Under the pieces are notes generated by a model. That model was not told where the DNA came from, did not search any database, and saw nothing but the letters and a program-made list of their open reading frames with translations. From the NCBI RefSeq assembly GCF_000378765.1, contig NZ_KB905342.1:124001-188000 (forward strand): a stretch of 64,000 bases of DNA. The letters are read 5' to 3'. Positions 25,476 to 34,197 of the stretch are shown here, piece after piece. Source of the stretch: Psychroflexus tropicus DSM 15496. GTDB lineage: Bacteria; Bacteroidota; Bacteroidia; Flavobacteriales; Flavobacteriaceae. The position numbers were made by a program, and so were the translations under genes. Numbering within the stretch: the first letter of the stretch is position 1; the number at the start of each line of letters is the position of its first letter.

Positions 25476-26780
25476 TTATTTCAATTCGAAAGAAACTCGT
25501 CTCACGATTTGTCTAGCTTCTTCAGAGTTTTTGTCTACAGAGCTGTCTACACCACCACCTCTATAACTTAAGCGAGATTCTTCAATACCAGAAGCAATCA
25601 CAATGTCATAGACTTTCTTAGCACGATTTTCAGATAGGGTATTGTTGTACTCTGTATTGCCAATCTGATCTGCATAACCAGTCAACACAGCTTCCGCCTC
25701 AGGGTGTGCCCTCATGTATTTTACGATTTGATTGATGGCATCCAAAGAATAATATTCTGGTTGTGTGCTGTCAAACCTGAAATACACATTGATTAAGTTA
25801 TCATTTGCATCGGGCTTCACGCCTTCAACTCCACCAGCGAAATAAGTCTCGCTAGCATACTCTTTGGTGACATACATTTTTTCTAAAGAAGACTCCAGTT
25901 CGTCTGGAATACCATTCTTATTCATGTCTATAGATTCTCCTTTGGTATTGACGGCAACTCCTGAAGTGGTATTAGGCTCTCTATCCAGGTAATCGGCAAC
26001 ACCGTCTTTATCGGTATCCTGTAAATCACGCTGAACTTTAGCCAACTGCTCCTCCAGTTCCTGAACTCGGTCTCCAAATAATTTTTTAGGCGAATTGTCT
26101 ACCCAGTCGGCATGTTTGTCATGCTTACCAAGATAGATAGATAGTCCACCTGTGGCGGTAACAATCATCCCATCAAAGTTTCTTGTTTGTGGGACATTGG
26201 CACGACCGTCATAAGTTAAATCTTGTTGGAGATTACCTATCACAGAAATATCAAGATTCAAGGCAATATTGTCCGTCAATCTTATTTGCGGCGTTAAGCC
26301 CCCCATAAAGTTCAATAGAGTTTCGCTTTCATTAGCTAGAACAGCATCAGCAGGTAAGGATACATTAGTAGCCCCTATTCCACCATGGAATAATAAATTG
26401 ACGCGTTGAGTAAATTCTCTAAATCCTAAAATATTACCAAGATTGATAACACCTTCTAAGTTAGCCCTGAAGACCTCTGTGTCGAGATCAAAAGCTGGGT
26501 CACCTGTGTTTGTACTCTGGAAATACAATCCACTGGCCTTGAATCCAAATTTATCGTTAACCATATAACGCGCTCCTAATTCAAAAGCAACATCTTGTAG
26601 TTTAGTATCAAAAAAAACACCCTCGGTAGCTGGGGTGATGGGAGAAGAAGCTTTGGCTACCCCTACGCCTACATCAATAGACCACTTATTATAGTCGTTC
26701 AAAAGACTTTCCTGAGCTGTACTGCTTAGAGAAAAAGCAGCAAAGGCTAATGTAAGTAATGTAATTTTTTTCATAATCAT
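25476..26780 (-). CDS. OmpA-family outer membrane protein
   Basis: A 434-residue exported protein. The signal peptide is MIMKKITLLTLAFAAFSLSSTAQ (a second ATG at 26774 is equally plausible). Residues about 28-215 are an N-terminal eight-strand-type barrel; about 225-300 is a coiled region plus calcium-binding TSP3-like repeats (DTDKDGVADYLD, DMNKNGIPDE). Residues about 320-434 are the OmpA peptidoglycan-binding domain, with N-V-Y-F-R-F-D, G-Y-A-D-Q-I-G-N-T-E-Y-N and L-S-E-N-R-A-K-K-V-Y. It should anchor the outer membrane to peptidoglycan. It has its own promoter (-7 at 26794-26801) and a strong terminator, hence is monocistronic. Confidence 0.92.
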   Translation of the reverse strand: MIMKKITLLTLAFAAFSLSSTAQESLLNDYNKWSIDVGVGVAKASSPITPATEGVFFDTKLQDVAFELGARYMVNDKFGFKASGLYFQSTNTGDPAFDLDTEVFRANLEGVINLGNILGFREFTQRVNLLFHGGIGATNVSLPADAVLANESETLLNFMGGLTPQIRLTDNIALNLDISVIGNLQQDLTYDGRANVPQTRNFDGMIVTATGGLSIYLGKHDKHADWVDNSPKKLFGDRVQELEEQLAKVQRDLQDTDKDGVADYLDREPNTTSGVAVNTKGESIDMNKNGIPDELESSLEKMYVTKEYASETYFAGGVEGVKPDANDNLINVYFRFDSTQPEYYSLDAINQIVKYMRAHPEAEAVLTGYADQIGNTEYNNTLSENRAKKVYDIVIASGIEESRLSYRGGGVDSSVDKNSEEARQIVRRVSFELK

Positions 26781-26793
26781 GATTTTATCTAGG

Positions 26794-26801
26794 CAAATAT
26801 A
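26794..26801 (-). promoter_or_regulatory. -7 promoter element for the OmpA-family gene
   Basis: The minus strand reads TATATTTG, a perfect consensus, 14-20 bases before the two candidate ATGs. No -33 TTG is seen. Confidence 0.55.
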
Positions 26802-26966
26802 TAGTCTTCGTTTTAAAAATTCTGTAGAATTAATTTGAAAATTTAAGAAATGTTAAAAATATTATTTGAAGTTGCCAAGTATGATTCAAAATTGCTGAAT
26901 AACTATCTTAAGCTATTATTCTACAAAGTTTTAAGCCTCATTTTAGAATAAATAAAAAAATATAAT

Positions 26967-27593
26967 TTATTGAATTGGCCTTGCAGGATTTCCTACCGCC
27001 TTAGTGTGGTTTGGCAAATCATTTATAACCACTGTGCCAGCACCCACCACACAATTTTCTCCAATTGAAATGTTGGGAATCAAAATGGCTCCTGCTCCTA
27101 TATGGGTACCCTTTCCAATTTGCACTCCTCCGCAAATCGTAGCATTTGGGGAGATATGGACAAAATCGCCAAGTTCACAATCATGTTCTACTACAGCTCC
27201 TGAATTAATAATGCAATGTTTGCCAACTATTGAAGAGGTATTAATGACTGCCAATGGCATCACCACACTTCCTTCTTTTATAGCTATTGCTTCGGAAACT
27301 TGTGCAGAGGAGTGAATAAGCGCTTTAGAAAACAGGTTTGACTCTAGTCGATTCACTAGTTGTTTTCGCACAGAATTGCTACCAACACTAATGATGAGGG
27401 GATACTGATTTAATTGGTCCTGATGATCTGAAGGTGACAGCACCTCATGACCCAAAAGCGAGGTGATCGATTCATCATCATCAAAAAAGTAGGCGACTTC
27501 CACATCGCCTGTGCTTGCAATAATGTCTAAAATGACTTTAGCGTGGCCGCTGGCACCGTATAGATTGATTTTTCTTGATTCTTTATTGTTCAT
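26967..27593 (-). CDS. NeuD/PglD-like sugar O- or N-acetyltransferase
   Basis: A 208-residue protein. The N-terminal sugar-nucleotide-binding half (L-Y-G-A-S-G-H-A-K-V-I-L-D-I) is followed by a left-handed beta-helix of hexapeptide repeats from about residue 95 (VVMPLAVINTSSIVGKHCII and onward). It has the catalytic-type histidine in V-V-E-H-D-C-E-L-G-D and an N-P-A-R-P-I C-terminus. The family comprises acetyl-CoA dependent acetyltransferases acting on UDP-4-amino sugars (PglD) or sialic acid (NeuD). It lies 112 bases after the initiating sugar transferase, a pairing typical of bacillosamine-type loci. The DegT/DnrJ-type aminotransferase that usually completes that pathway is absent: the next gene is the unrelated OmpA-family gene. 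Confidence 0.85.
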   Translation of the reverse strand: MNNKESRKINLYGASGHAKVILDIIASTGDVEVAYFFDDDESITSLLGHEVLSPSDHQDQLNQYPLIISVGSNSVRKQLVNRLESNLFSKALIHSSAQVSEAIAIKEGSVVMPLAVINTSSIVGKHCIINSGAVVEHDCELGDFVHISPNATICGGVQIGKGTHIGAGAILIPNISIGENCVVGAGTVVINDLPNHTKAVGNPARPIQ

Positions 27594-27705
27594 CTGCTGT
27601 GATTAAACATTTTAATATCGAATTTGTAATTGAACTAATTGTCCTTATTCTTTTTTGCATTGCCCAAAAAAGAATCAAAAAAGTCTAGGCTGTAGAATAT
27701 CCTGC

Positions 27706-28311
27706 TTAGAAATTCCCTTCAAACTTCTCTGCAGTGGCTTGTCCGCCTTGATTGATGCCTTCTGATTTGATGACTTTCTTCAAGGTTAAAATTAGAATTT
27801 TCAAGTCAAAGGCAAAACTTTGTCTCTGGACGTATTCTACGTCCTTTTCAAATTTACCTTGCCAAGATAAGGCATTTCTCCCATTTACCTGGGCCCAGCC
27901 CGTAATACCAGGTTTAACCTGATGACGCTTTTGTTGTTCAGCATTGTATAGTGGCAAGTATTCTGGCAACAAAGGCCGTGGCCCCACAAAACTCATATCG
28001 CCTTTCACTACATTGATCAATTGTGGAATCTCGTCTAAAGAAGTTTTTCGAACGAATTTACCTACTGCGGTTAAACGTTCAGCATCTGACAGTAAATTAC
28101 CGTTTTCATCTTTCTTATCATTCATGGTTTTGAATTTAATGATACTGAAAATACGCTCATTCTTCCCCGGTCGTTTTTGAAAGAAAAACGCTTTGCCCTT
28201 ATTGGCAATGGCTAAACCTATCGTTACTAGAATAAAGATTGGACTCAGCACAAGCAAGCCGATGAGGGCAGTGAGAAAGTCGAGGAAGGGTTTTATGAGT
28301 GGTTTGTACAT
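27706..28311 (-). CDS. initiating sugar-phosphate transferase (PglC/WcaJ type)
   Basis: A 201-residue monotopic bacterial sugar transferase with one N-terminal membrane helix (residues 10-32). Family motifs are [32 protein letters not shown] and [13 protein letters not shown]. It attaches the first sugar phosphate to undecaprenyl phosphate at the inner membrane, starting each glycan repeat unit. The small PglC-like size, lacking the WbaP/WcaJ multi-helix N-terminus, points to a UDP-diacetamido- or hexosamine-type donor, in agreement with the PglD-like gene next to it. It is separated from the upstream glycosyltransferase gene by the four-helix-bundle remnant. Confidence 0.93.
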   Translation of the reverse strand: MYKPLIKPFLDFLTALIGLLVLSPIFILVTIGLAIANKGKAFFFQKRPGKNERIFSIIKFKTMNDKKDENGNLLSDAERLTAVGKFVRKTSLDEIPQLINVVKGDMSFVGPRPLLPEYLPLYNAEQQKRHQVKPGITGWAQVNGRNALSWQGKFEKDVEYVQRQSFAFDLKILILTLKKVIKSEGINQGGQATAEKFEGNF

Positions 28312-28416
28312 TTTTAATGACTGGTGAGGAGTGACTAGTAACTGGTGATTAGTAACGAGTAAATAATAATTGGGTAATAAGTTACTTGCTAATGATAACT
28401 GTTTACTAGTTACTAT
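28312..28416. repeat. degenerate AGTAACTGGTGA-type repeat
   Basis: A stretch of imperfect units (GACTGGTGAGGAGTGACTAG, TAACTGGTGATTAGTAACGA, TACTAGTTACTATTTACT). The vocabulary is shared with 28749-28830 and with an in-gene segment at 29285-29370. Confidence 0.6.
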
Positions 28417-28748
28417 TTACTGCTTTAATTTTATGCTTTTTATGAGACCGAATAACATTTTTGAAATGGAATCTAATTTCGATTTTAGCTGCTCATTAGA
28501 GCTACTTTCAATAAATCCTAAATTTTCAGCGATTATCAATTGAGTCTCTAACTCTGATGCACTTCCTAGTCCAATGTATAAGAATTGAATGAATTCTTTT
28601 TGTGAATGTCTGGCGGCACCTTCTGCAATATTTGAGGGAATTGAAACTGAAGACCTTCTGATTTAGGGAAGTTTTCAGTTTGTTTATAAATTTCAGTGAC
28701 TAAATGAATTGATTCTTCCCAAACCTTTAAGTTTTTGTGTGTTTTCAT
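28417..28748 (-). pseudogene. four-helix bundle protein remnant with internal deletion
   Basis: The N-terminus (MKTHKNLKVWEESIHLVTEI, then YKQTENFPKSE) closely matches the intact gene at 22000. The frame is then lost and reappears one phase off as RRSSVSIPSNIAEGAARH, continuing to L-K-Q and a stop at 28417. Compared with the intact copy, about nine codons between P-K-S-E and R-R (the Q-Y-G-L-T-S-Q-I-R equivalent) are missing, with a frame change; short AGAAGG-like homology at the junction suggests slippage. In the shifted frame a stop appears after 60 codons. The remnant is bracketed by degenerate repeats, just as the intact gene is bracketed by perfect ones. Confidence 0.8.
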
Positions 28749-28830
28749 ATGTTAAAGTGATTAGTGACTGGTAATGAGTGACAAGTAATTGGTGATAAGC
28801 GACTGTTTACTACTTACTAGTCACTATTTA
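28749..28830. repeat. degenerate repeat overlapping the end of a glycosyltransferase gene
   Basis: The segment GTGATTAGTGACTGGT and the downstream ACTAGTCACT and TTACTAATAA words are identical to those in the in-gene repeat at 29285-29370. The right end runs through the stop codon of the glycosyltransferase at 28817, so its last codons (VNSD) are repeat-derived. Confidence 0.65.
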
Positions 28831-30046
28831 CTAATAAACGTTCATACTCCTCCAACAAGGCCTCCCAAACCAATTGCTGCTCATACCTTGAGGTAATCAT
28901 GTCTCTGGCGTTGCTTTTTAATTCCTGATATAGGTCTTGATCTTGCATTAATTTTAGCATGGCTTGTTGTAAATCATTTTGCAAGGCCTTGGATGGTGAG
29001 GTTCCCACCTTCGCGGGAACTATAATACCGTTCTTTCCGTTCTCTATAATTTCATTACAGCCATTGATATCACTCACTATGCTAGGCAAGCCCATAGCAC
29101 CAGCCTGCATCACCACATTGGGAAAGCCTTCGCGGTAGCTAGGGAAAGCAAGCGCATCTGAAATGGAGAAATACGGCCGCACATCTTCCTGAAAACCTAC
29201 AGAGATGATGTTGGGATTGGAATTGATTTCCACTAAGGTTTCGGGCAATAAGGGATCAAGTTCAGATTCGTAAGGGCCCACAAGAAGTAACTTGTGATTA
29301 GTGACTGGTGACTGGTTTTTAGTGGCAAGTGATTCGTGACTAGTCACTAGTGACTGCTTACTAATAACTGAAAAAGCTTTAACCAACTCGTTGATGCCTT
29401 TGTCCCCAACCAGGCGACCTACAAAAGTGAACACAAAGTCTTTTTGTTGCATGCCTAATTGCTGACGTAAAGCATGGTTTTGCTGCTGGTTGTAGTTTTC
29501 TGGATCGAAATGTGAGGTATCGATGCCATTGGAGCTGCCGTTAGCAATCACTTTTACTTTATCTGCTTTGGCGTAATTATTTTTTAAAATAAATTTTTCC
29601 AGGCCCTTAGAGTTGGAGTACACTTTAGTAGCACAGGTATAAGTTAATTTCTCGACGGCGTCCAGAATTTTCCGTTTTACCCCTTTAGTTTCCATGAGTG
29701 GCAATCCAGCTACCGTATGTAAACGGATAGGCACTCCAGCCAGGTTAGCTGCCAGCATACCTAAAATCCCTGCTTTAGGCGTATGGGTATGCACGATGGT
29801 TGGTTTTTGCTTCCTGAACAAGCATATGAGCTTAACCAAAGACAGTAGATCACTCAACGGCGTAATCTGGCGCGTCATGTCAATATCTTTGACCTTGACT
29901 CCCTCATTAACTGCAACTTGGTCGAGCTCTGCTTTGGGACCGGAAGACACACACAAAACCTCAAAACATTTACTCATAAACCTAGGCTGACCTTTAATTA
30001 AAAACTGAAGGGAGAGCGGAACGGTGGTGAGGCGGATGAGTTTCAA
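28817..30046 (-). CDS. GT4 glycosyltransferase with in-frame repeat insertion
   Basis: A 409-residue GT-B fold enzyme that transfers a sugar onto the lipid-linked glycan on the cytoplasmic side of the membrane. It has H-T-H-T-P-K-A-G-I-L-G-M-L-A-A in the N-domain, F-V-G-R-L-V-G-D-K-G-I-N-E-L in the C-domain and the GT4 donor-binding loop P-S-Y-R-E-G-F-P-N-V-V-M-Q-A-G-A-M-G-L-P. This fits PglA-like second-sugar transferases. Residues about 226-254 (SLVTSHESLATKNQSPVTNH and flanks) are not GT sequence: the DNA encoding them (29285-29370) is the intergenic repeat seen on both sides of the neighbouring pseudogene. Frame is preserved. Its start overlaps the previous gene by 4 bases. Confidence 0.88.
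   Translation of the reverse strand: MKLIRLTTVPLSLQFLIKGQPRFMSKCFEVLCVSSGPKAELDQVAVNEGVKVKDIDMTRQITPLSDLLSLVKLICLFRKQKPTIVHTHTPKAGILGMLAANLAGVPIRLHTVAGLPLMETKGVKRKILDAVEKLTYTCATKVYSNSKGLEKFILKNNYAKADKVKVIANGSSNGIDTSHFDPENYNQQQNHALRQQLGMQQKDFVFTFVGRLVGDKGINELVKAFSVISKQSLVTSHESLATKNQSPVTNHKLLLVGPYESELDPLLPETLVEINSNPNIISVGFQEDVRPYFSISDALAFPSYREGFPNVVMQAGAMGLPSIVSDINGCNEIIENGKNGIIVPAKVGTSPSKALQNDLQQAMLKLMQDQDLYQELKSNARDMITSRYEQQLVWEALLEEYERLLVNSD
29285..29370. repeat. intergenic-type repeat inside a glycosyltransferase gene
   Basis: An 86-base segment of TGACTGGT/AGTCACTAGTGACT units. It shares GTGATTAGTGACTGGT exactly with 28757-28772 and the word ACTAGTCACT with 28814-28823 or nearby. It is translated in frame as an S/T/N/K/H-rich loop between a helix and the strand K-L-L-L-V-G-P. 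Confidence 0.75.
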
Positions 30047-31101
30047 GCCGAAAAAGCTTTATTATAAATTTTGATGTATTCTTCCGTCATTTTTTCAATA
30101 GAAAAATGTTTACTCCTTAATAAACAATTAGTTTTGATTTTTCTATAGTACTCATTATCAGAATATAGATTCATAACTAACTTAGATAACTCTCTATGAT
30201 TTCCCTTTTCAAATAGTATCCCATAATTACCAATAACTTCATTTAATCCCTCTACATTTGAAGCTACAACAGGTTTTCCTGCAGCCATCCCTTCAAGCGC
30301 AGTTAAACCAAAGCCTTCATAATGAGATGATTGAATAACAATATCACTATAACCTAACAGTTCTGAGACGTCCTTTCTGTTACCTAAAAAAACAACTCTA
30401 TCCGATAGATTATTTTCTTTAACAAATTTCTGATGTGAATATTTTAAAGGTCCATCACCAACCAGAATTAACTTTATTGAATTAGGCAGAAGCATCATAG
30501 CGCGTAAAACAGTCATTTGGTCTTTCTGTTCTCTAAAGCTAGAAACCTGTATTAGTCTAAAACTATCTTTAAAAAAGTCAAAATAACTGCTTTGTTTACT
30601 ATAGTTTTCAAGAATAATGGCATTCTTAACCACTGCTATATTATTTGTTCTGCTCAAATGTTTATTGAGTTCAATTCTGGAAGCTTCAGTAATACAAATA
30701 ATTTCATCAATAAAGGAATATATAATACGATCTAAGATTTTAAATATGAATTTATGCCTTCTTTTATTACTTGTACTATGTTCTGTATAAACTAGCTTTG
30801 CTGTTGAGAAAGAGAATAATTTTGCTAATACGACCCAATATAATGTTGGAAACAAATGTGCGTGAATCAAGTCGTAACTCTTTAAATGTTTAACTAACTT
30901 AAAAATATAAATTGGGTTGTAAAGTGAATGATTGCTCAGGAATTTAATGTTTAAACCTCTTAAATCAAAAATACTTTTAGTCTTTTTGAGTACAATTAAA
31001 TCTACATGTTTAGCCTTTTCTAAAAGTTGTCTGCTAAAATCAATTGTTAACTTTTCCGCACCACCAGTATCTAACGAATTTACGACTTGAGCGATTTTCA
31101 T
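30043..31101 (-). CDS. GT4 glycosyltransferase
   Basis: A 352-residue GT-B glycosyltransferase. The N-terminus K-I-A-Q-V-V-N-S-L-D-T-G-G-A-E-K-L is the acceptor-side glycine-rich start, Y-T-E-H-S-T-S-N-K-R-R-H a central motif, and H-Y-E-G-F-G-L-T-A-L-E-G-M-A-A-G-K-P-V-V-A the E-X7-E donor-binding motif of GT4. It adds a sugar of the surface polysaccharide repeat unit; donor and acceptor are not predictable. The gene overlaps its neighbours on both sides by ATGA (30043-30046 and 31098-31101), showing translational coupling. Base composition is noticeably more AT-rich than the following GT gene, as for the whole 30-39 kb block. Confidence 0.92.
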   Translation of the reverse strand: MKIAQVVNSLDTGGAEKLTIDFSRQLLEKAKHVDLIVLKKTKSIFDLRGLNIKFLSNHSLYNPIYIFKLVKHLKSYDLIHAHLFPTLYWVVLAKLFSFSTAKLVYTEHSTSNKRRHKFIFKILDRIIYSFIDEIICITEASRIELNKHLSRTNNIAVVKNAIILENYSKQSSYFDFFKDSFRLIQVSSFREQKDQMTVLRAMMLLPNSIKLILVGDGPLKYSHQKFVKENNLSDRVVFLGNRKDVSELLGYSDIVIQSSHYEGFGLTALEGMAAGKPVVASNVEGLNEVIGNYGILFEKGNHRELSKLVMNLYSDNEYYRKIKTNCLLRSKHFSIEKMTEEYIKIYNKAFSA

Positions 31102-31970
31102 TTATAATTATTGATTTTTTCTTTTAAAAAAATTAATAAACCAATTGGTAAAGTAACTAAAGAAACTAAAGTTATACTCTTAATATTTTTCTTTAATAAA
31201 GAGACTTTGTTGAATGAAAAACGCCAAAGATTAATATACGTCCTAACTCTAATTTTAAATGGTAAACTTTTATATTCCAAAAGCTCTGTATAGAAAAGGT
31301 TCGAATATTGAGGACTATTGTGTCTTAACATTACAGAATTTGATGATAATCCATCGAGTTGATATTCTGCTAAATATATGCATTCGTCAATAAAGAAAGA
31401 ATTATATTTTTTTGCTATACGATTCCACATCAACCCCTCAGCTACATACCTTTCATTTCTAAAACAAGGAAACTTATATTGTCTCATTATTTCAGTTTTA
31501 TAAACTTCTGCCAAATCCCCTTTAATATTGTCTTTATAAGTTTTTTGAACGTGGTTAGAATAAAAACTACGGTTAGGAAATTTTGAGCCGATTTTTTCAG
31601 AGTTTTGAAAACATTTTCTACCCACTACGCCTGCTATTTTATTCTCGGCGTTCTCGAACCATTTAAATATCTTATCAATTGATTCATCAATTAAGTAGTC
31701 ATCACTATCTACTATAAAAAAATACTCTCCATTTGCATAATCTAAACCTTTATTTATAGCGATATGCTTACCAGAGTTTTTCTGCTTGAAATATCTTATT
31801 TCAATTTTATCTTCCTTAACAAAACTCTTAATCAAACCTTCTGTTCCATCATAACTACCGTCGTCAACTATCAACCATTCAAAATTTTGATTGATTTGAT
31901 TTAAAAGACTTTTGTATAATTTAGGTAAAAGTTTTGCTCTATTATAAGTTGGTGTAAATACTGTAATCAT
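31098..31970 (-). CDS. GT2 glycosyltransferase
   Basis: A 290-residue GT-A fold enzyme of family 2. It starts I-T-V-F-T-P-T-Y-N-R-A, has W-L-I-V-D-D-G-S-Y-D-G-T and the metal-binding F-I-V-D-S-D-D-Y-L (DXD). The C-terminus has a hydrophobic stretch (SITLVSLVTLPIGLLIFLK) that may anchor it to the membrane. It adds one sugar in polysaccharide assembly, with donor unknown. The start overlaps the polymerase stop by 4 bases and its end overlaps the next GT by 4. The E-R-Y-V-A-E-G-L-M-W-N and L-A-E-Y-Q-L-D-G-L-S segments are typical of flavobacterial capsule GT2 enzymes. Confidence 0.9.
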   Translation of the reverse strand: MITVFTPTYNRAKLLPKLYKSLLNQINQNFEWLIVDDGSYDGTEGLIKSFVKEDKIEIRYFKQKNSGKHIAINKGLDYANGEYFFIVDSDDYLIDESIDKIFKWFENAENKIAGVVGRKCFQNSEKIGSKFPNRSFYSNHVQKTYKDNIKGDLAEVYKTEIMRQYKFPCFRNERYVAEGLMWNRIAKKYNSFFIDECIYLAEYQLDGLSSNSVMLRHNSPQYSNLFYTELLEYKSLPFKIRVRTYINLWRFSFNKVSLLKKNIKSITLVSLVTLPIGLLIFLKEKINNYK

Positions 31971-33076
31971 ATTACAAACTGCATAAAAATTGTAAAAGCT
32001 AAACTGCCATAAATAACATAAATTAATTTTTCTTTATTCCTTAATATATCAATACTTAAGTCACTTATAAAAGGAACAGTCAAAATTATTGGCATCAAAA
32101 ACCAGGATAAATAGGCAATTCTATTGGTATAAGGAGCGTAAATCAATAAAATCCAAATACCGTTGGCAATAACATAAGTTCTAAATAATAGCCTATAAAG
32201 TGTATTACTAAACTCTTTTTTGACAATTGCCCAGTAGCCAATAAAAATAGCGATAGCACTATATATGATAAAATCTATTCTAAATTGTCCAGAAACAAGT
32301 TGGTTTTGACCTTCATCTGAAAAAAAAGTAGAAGCCCTTTCATCCTGAATTATAGAATCTGTACTAAACACAAACTCGGTTAAATTTTCAAGTTGATTTC
32401 TAAATAAAAGACTCAAGGGTATGGATATTATCCAAAATACTAATGCTTTTTTTTCAATCTTTATTATAAAGACCGAAACTAAATAAGCAAAAAAAGATAA
32501 TAGCATAGCTTTATGAAAAAAGACTGATAAAATCATAAGAGCAAACATTAGCCATTTTTTGTCATAATATTTCAATGAAAACAAAAAGATAGAAGTTGCT
32601 AAACCATTTCTTACCCCATTAATACCAAAGGCCCAAAAGGACATGGAGACCACAAAAGCAATTAATACATAAATGGCTTTGTCTTTAAACCACTTTTTAA
32701 AAGTTAAATATGGCAAATAGACGTAAATAAAACCAGTAATCAAATAAAATACTTTAATGTTTGCAAAAGATGCAATCAGTTTCATGTACAGGTAAAATCC
32801 AATATCTTTTGCAAATTCTGTTCGGTTACCATTTTTGATTTGCTCAAACATTCTGGTGTAAGTGCTAGTATCACCTAAATAACGCCAATTACCAACAGGG
32901 TCTCTAAGTCCTATAAATAGAATAGATATTGCTAATATTATAAATGTGAAAATTTTTAACGAGGTATCACTTTTGAAATCGATTGGTTTAAAAATTAGAC
33001 GAGGTAAAAAAAACACCAACAGCACAAGGCTTAATGTTACATAATATGCAGTTGTATAATATTCAACAGGAATCAC
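31967..33076 (-). CDS. EpsG-family polysaccharide polymerase (Wzy-like)
   Basis: A 369-residue integral membrane protein with about ten hydrophobic helices. It shows EpsG-type features: F-I-G-L-R-D-P-V-G-N-W-R-Y-L-G-D-T-S-T-Y near the N-terminus, an F-G-I-N-G-V-R-N-G-L-A-T-S-I-F segment and F-F-H-K-A-M-L-L-S-F in the middle. EpsG/Wzy proteins polymerise lipid-linked repeat units on the periplasmic face. It is the only polymerase candidate in the cluster, consistent with a Wzx/Wzy-dependent pathway together with the flippase at 37493. It overlaps the genes before and after by 4 bases. Confidence 0.88.
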   Translation of the reverse strand: MIPVEYYTTAYYVTLSLVLLVFFLPRLIFKPIDFKSDTSLKIFTFIILAISILFIGLRDPVGNWRYLGDTSTYTRMFEQIKNGNRTEFAKDIGFYLYMKLIASFANIKVFYLITGFIYVYLPYLTFKKWFKDKAIYVLIAFVVSMSFWAFGINGVRNGLATSIFLFSLKYYDKKWLMFALMILSVFFHKAMLLSFFAYLVSVFIIKIEKKALVFWIISIPLSLLFRNQLENLTEFVFSTDSIIQDERASTFFSDEGQNQLVSGQFRIDFIIYSAIAIFIGYWAIVKKEFSNTLYRLLFRTYVIANGIWILLIYAPYTNRIAYLSWFLMPIILTVPFISDLSIDILRNKEKLIYVIYGSLAFTIFMQFVI

Positions 33077-34197
33077 TGGATGATTTGCTTTAAATTATCA
33101 ACATACACTTGCCAGCTGCATTTTTGCAAGATTCGCTCTCTGGCTAATCTAGATTGCACTTTTAGTATGCCGGAGTTGTCAATAAGTTGCTTGATTAACT
33201 GAGATAATTCATATTGATTATCCTGTTCTATTAACCAACCTCCATTTTTATATTCAATAGCATCGGGAATCCCTCCAGTATTGGTTCCAATAACAGGTGT
33301 ACCACAGGCTTGCGCTTCAAGAAAGACTAAACCAAAACCTTCCACCTGAGTGGATTCTTTTGTTTCTCTTGTTGCTAAAATAAACAAGTCTGAATTACTG
33401 TAAAATGCAGGCAAGTCTTCATCCTTGACAAAACCATGAAACTGAATCTGGTTTTTGATAGAGCTTTCATTTACAAGTTCTATAAGCTCCTCTAAAAAAG
33501 GTCCACTCCCCGCAATATGCCATTCTACTTGGTCTCTGTAGCTCTCAGGAAGTTCACTCAAAGCCTTTAAAATAAAGTCATGACCTTTAAATTGAAGTAT
33601 TCTGGACACCGTACAGATTTTTAGTTTGTGATTAACTAAATCGGATTTTGGCTTTGGGCAAAAAAACTCAGGATTTACACCCAGAGGTAAAGCTATCACT
33701 TCGGCTTTGGGATTTATGTTGAGTACTAGATTTTTGGTATACTGACTATTTGCTATAACTTTCTTTGATTTACCTGAAATCCATTTAGCGTAAAATGGTA
33801 GCCAAAGGTATTTTCTAAACTTACTTTGACCATAAAGTAATTCTGTACCATGAGCTAATGCAAACACATTTTTAAATCCTGAAAAAATCGAAAGCGCCGC
33901 ATCCGGATGCCAGGTTCCACAAATAACATCTGTTTCTGGTTTATGTTTCCATTTTTTTAAAAATTGGAGTGCTTTTACTTCTGATAAAATCCTTTTGCTA
34001 GGCAGATAATTAATTTTAATTTCAGGATTATCATTATAAGGAACTGATACCTTATTTTTTTCTAAAGTTAAGACTTCAACAGACTCATAATTGCTTTGAA
34101 TATGTGTCGCTATTTCATGACATAGTCTGGCGATTCCTCCTGTGGATGGCGGGAAATCGTAAGATATTATGAGCAACTTTTTAGGCAAACTGCTCAT
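33073..34197 (-). CDS. GT4 glycosyltransferase
   Basis: A 374-residue GT-B enzyme. It starts K-L-L-I-I-S-Y-D-F-P-P-S-T-G-G-I-A-R-L, the usual glycine-rich acceptor site, and has A-H-G-T-E-L-L-Y-G, V-S-R-I-L-Q-F-K-G-H-D-F at the start of the C-domain and Q-V-E-G-F-G-L-V-F-L-E-A-Q-A-C-G-T-P-V-I-G as the donor-binding E-X7-E motif. It is cytoplasmic or membrane-associated and acts in glycan repeat assembly with unknown sugar specificity. It overlaps the upstream GT2 gene by 17 bases and the polymerase gene by 4. Confidence 0.91.
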   Translation of the reverse strand: MSSLPKKLLIISYDFPPSTGGIARLCHEIATHIQSNYESVEVLTLEKNKVSVPYNDNPEIKINYLPSKRILSEVKALQFLKKWKHKPETDVICGTWHPDAALSIFSGFKNVFALAHGTELLYGQSKFRKYLWLPFYAKWISGKSKKVIANSQYTKNLVLNINPKAEVIALPLGVNPEFFCPKPKSDLVNHKLKICTVSRILQFKGHDFILKALSELPESYRDQVEWHIAGSGPFLEELIELVNESSIKNQIQFHGFVKDEDLPAFYSNSDLFILATRETKESTQVEGFGLVFLEAQACGTPVIGTNTGGIPDAIEYKNGGWLIEQDNQYELSQLIKQLIDNSGILKVQSRLARERILQKCSWQVYVDNLKQIIQ

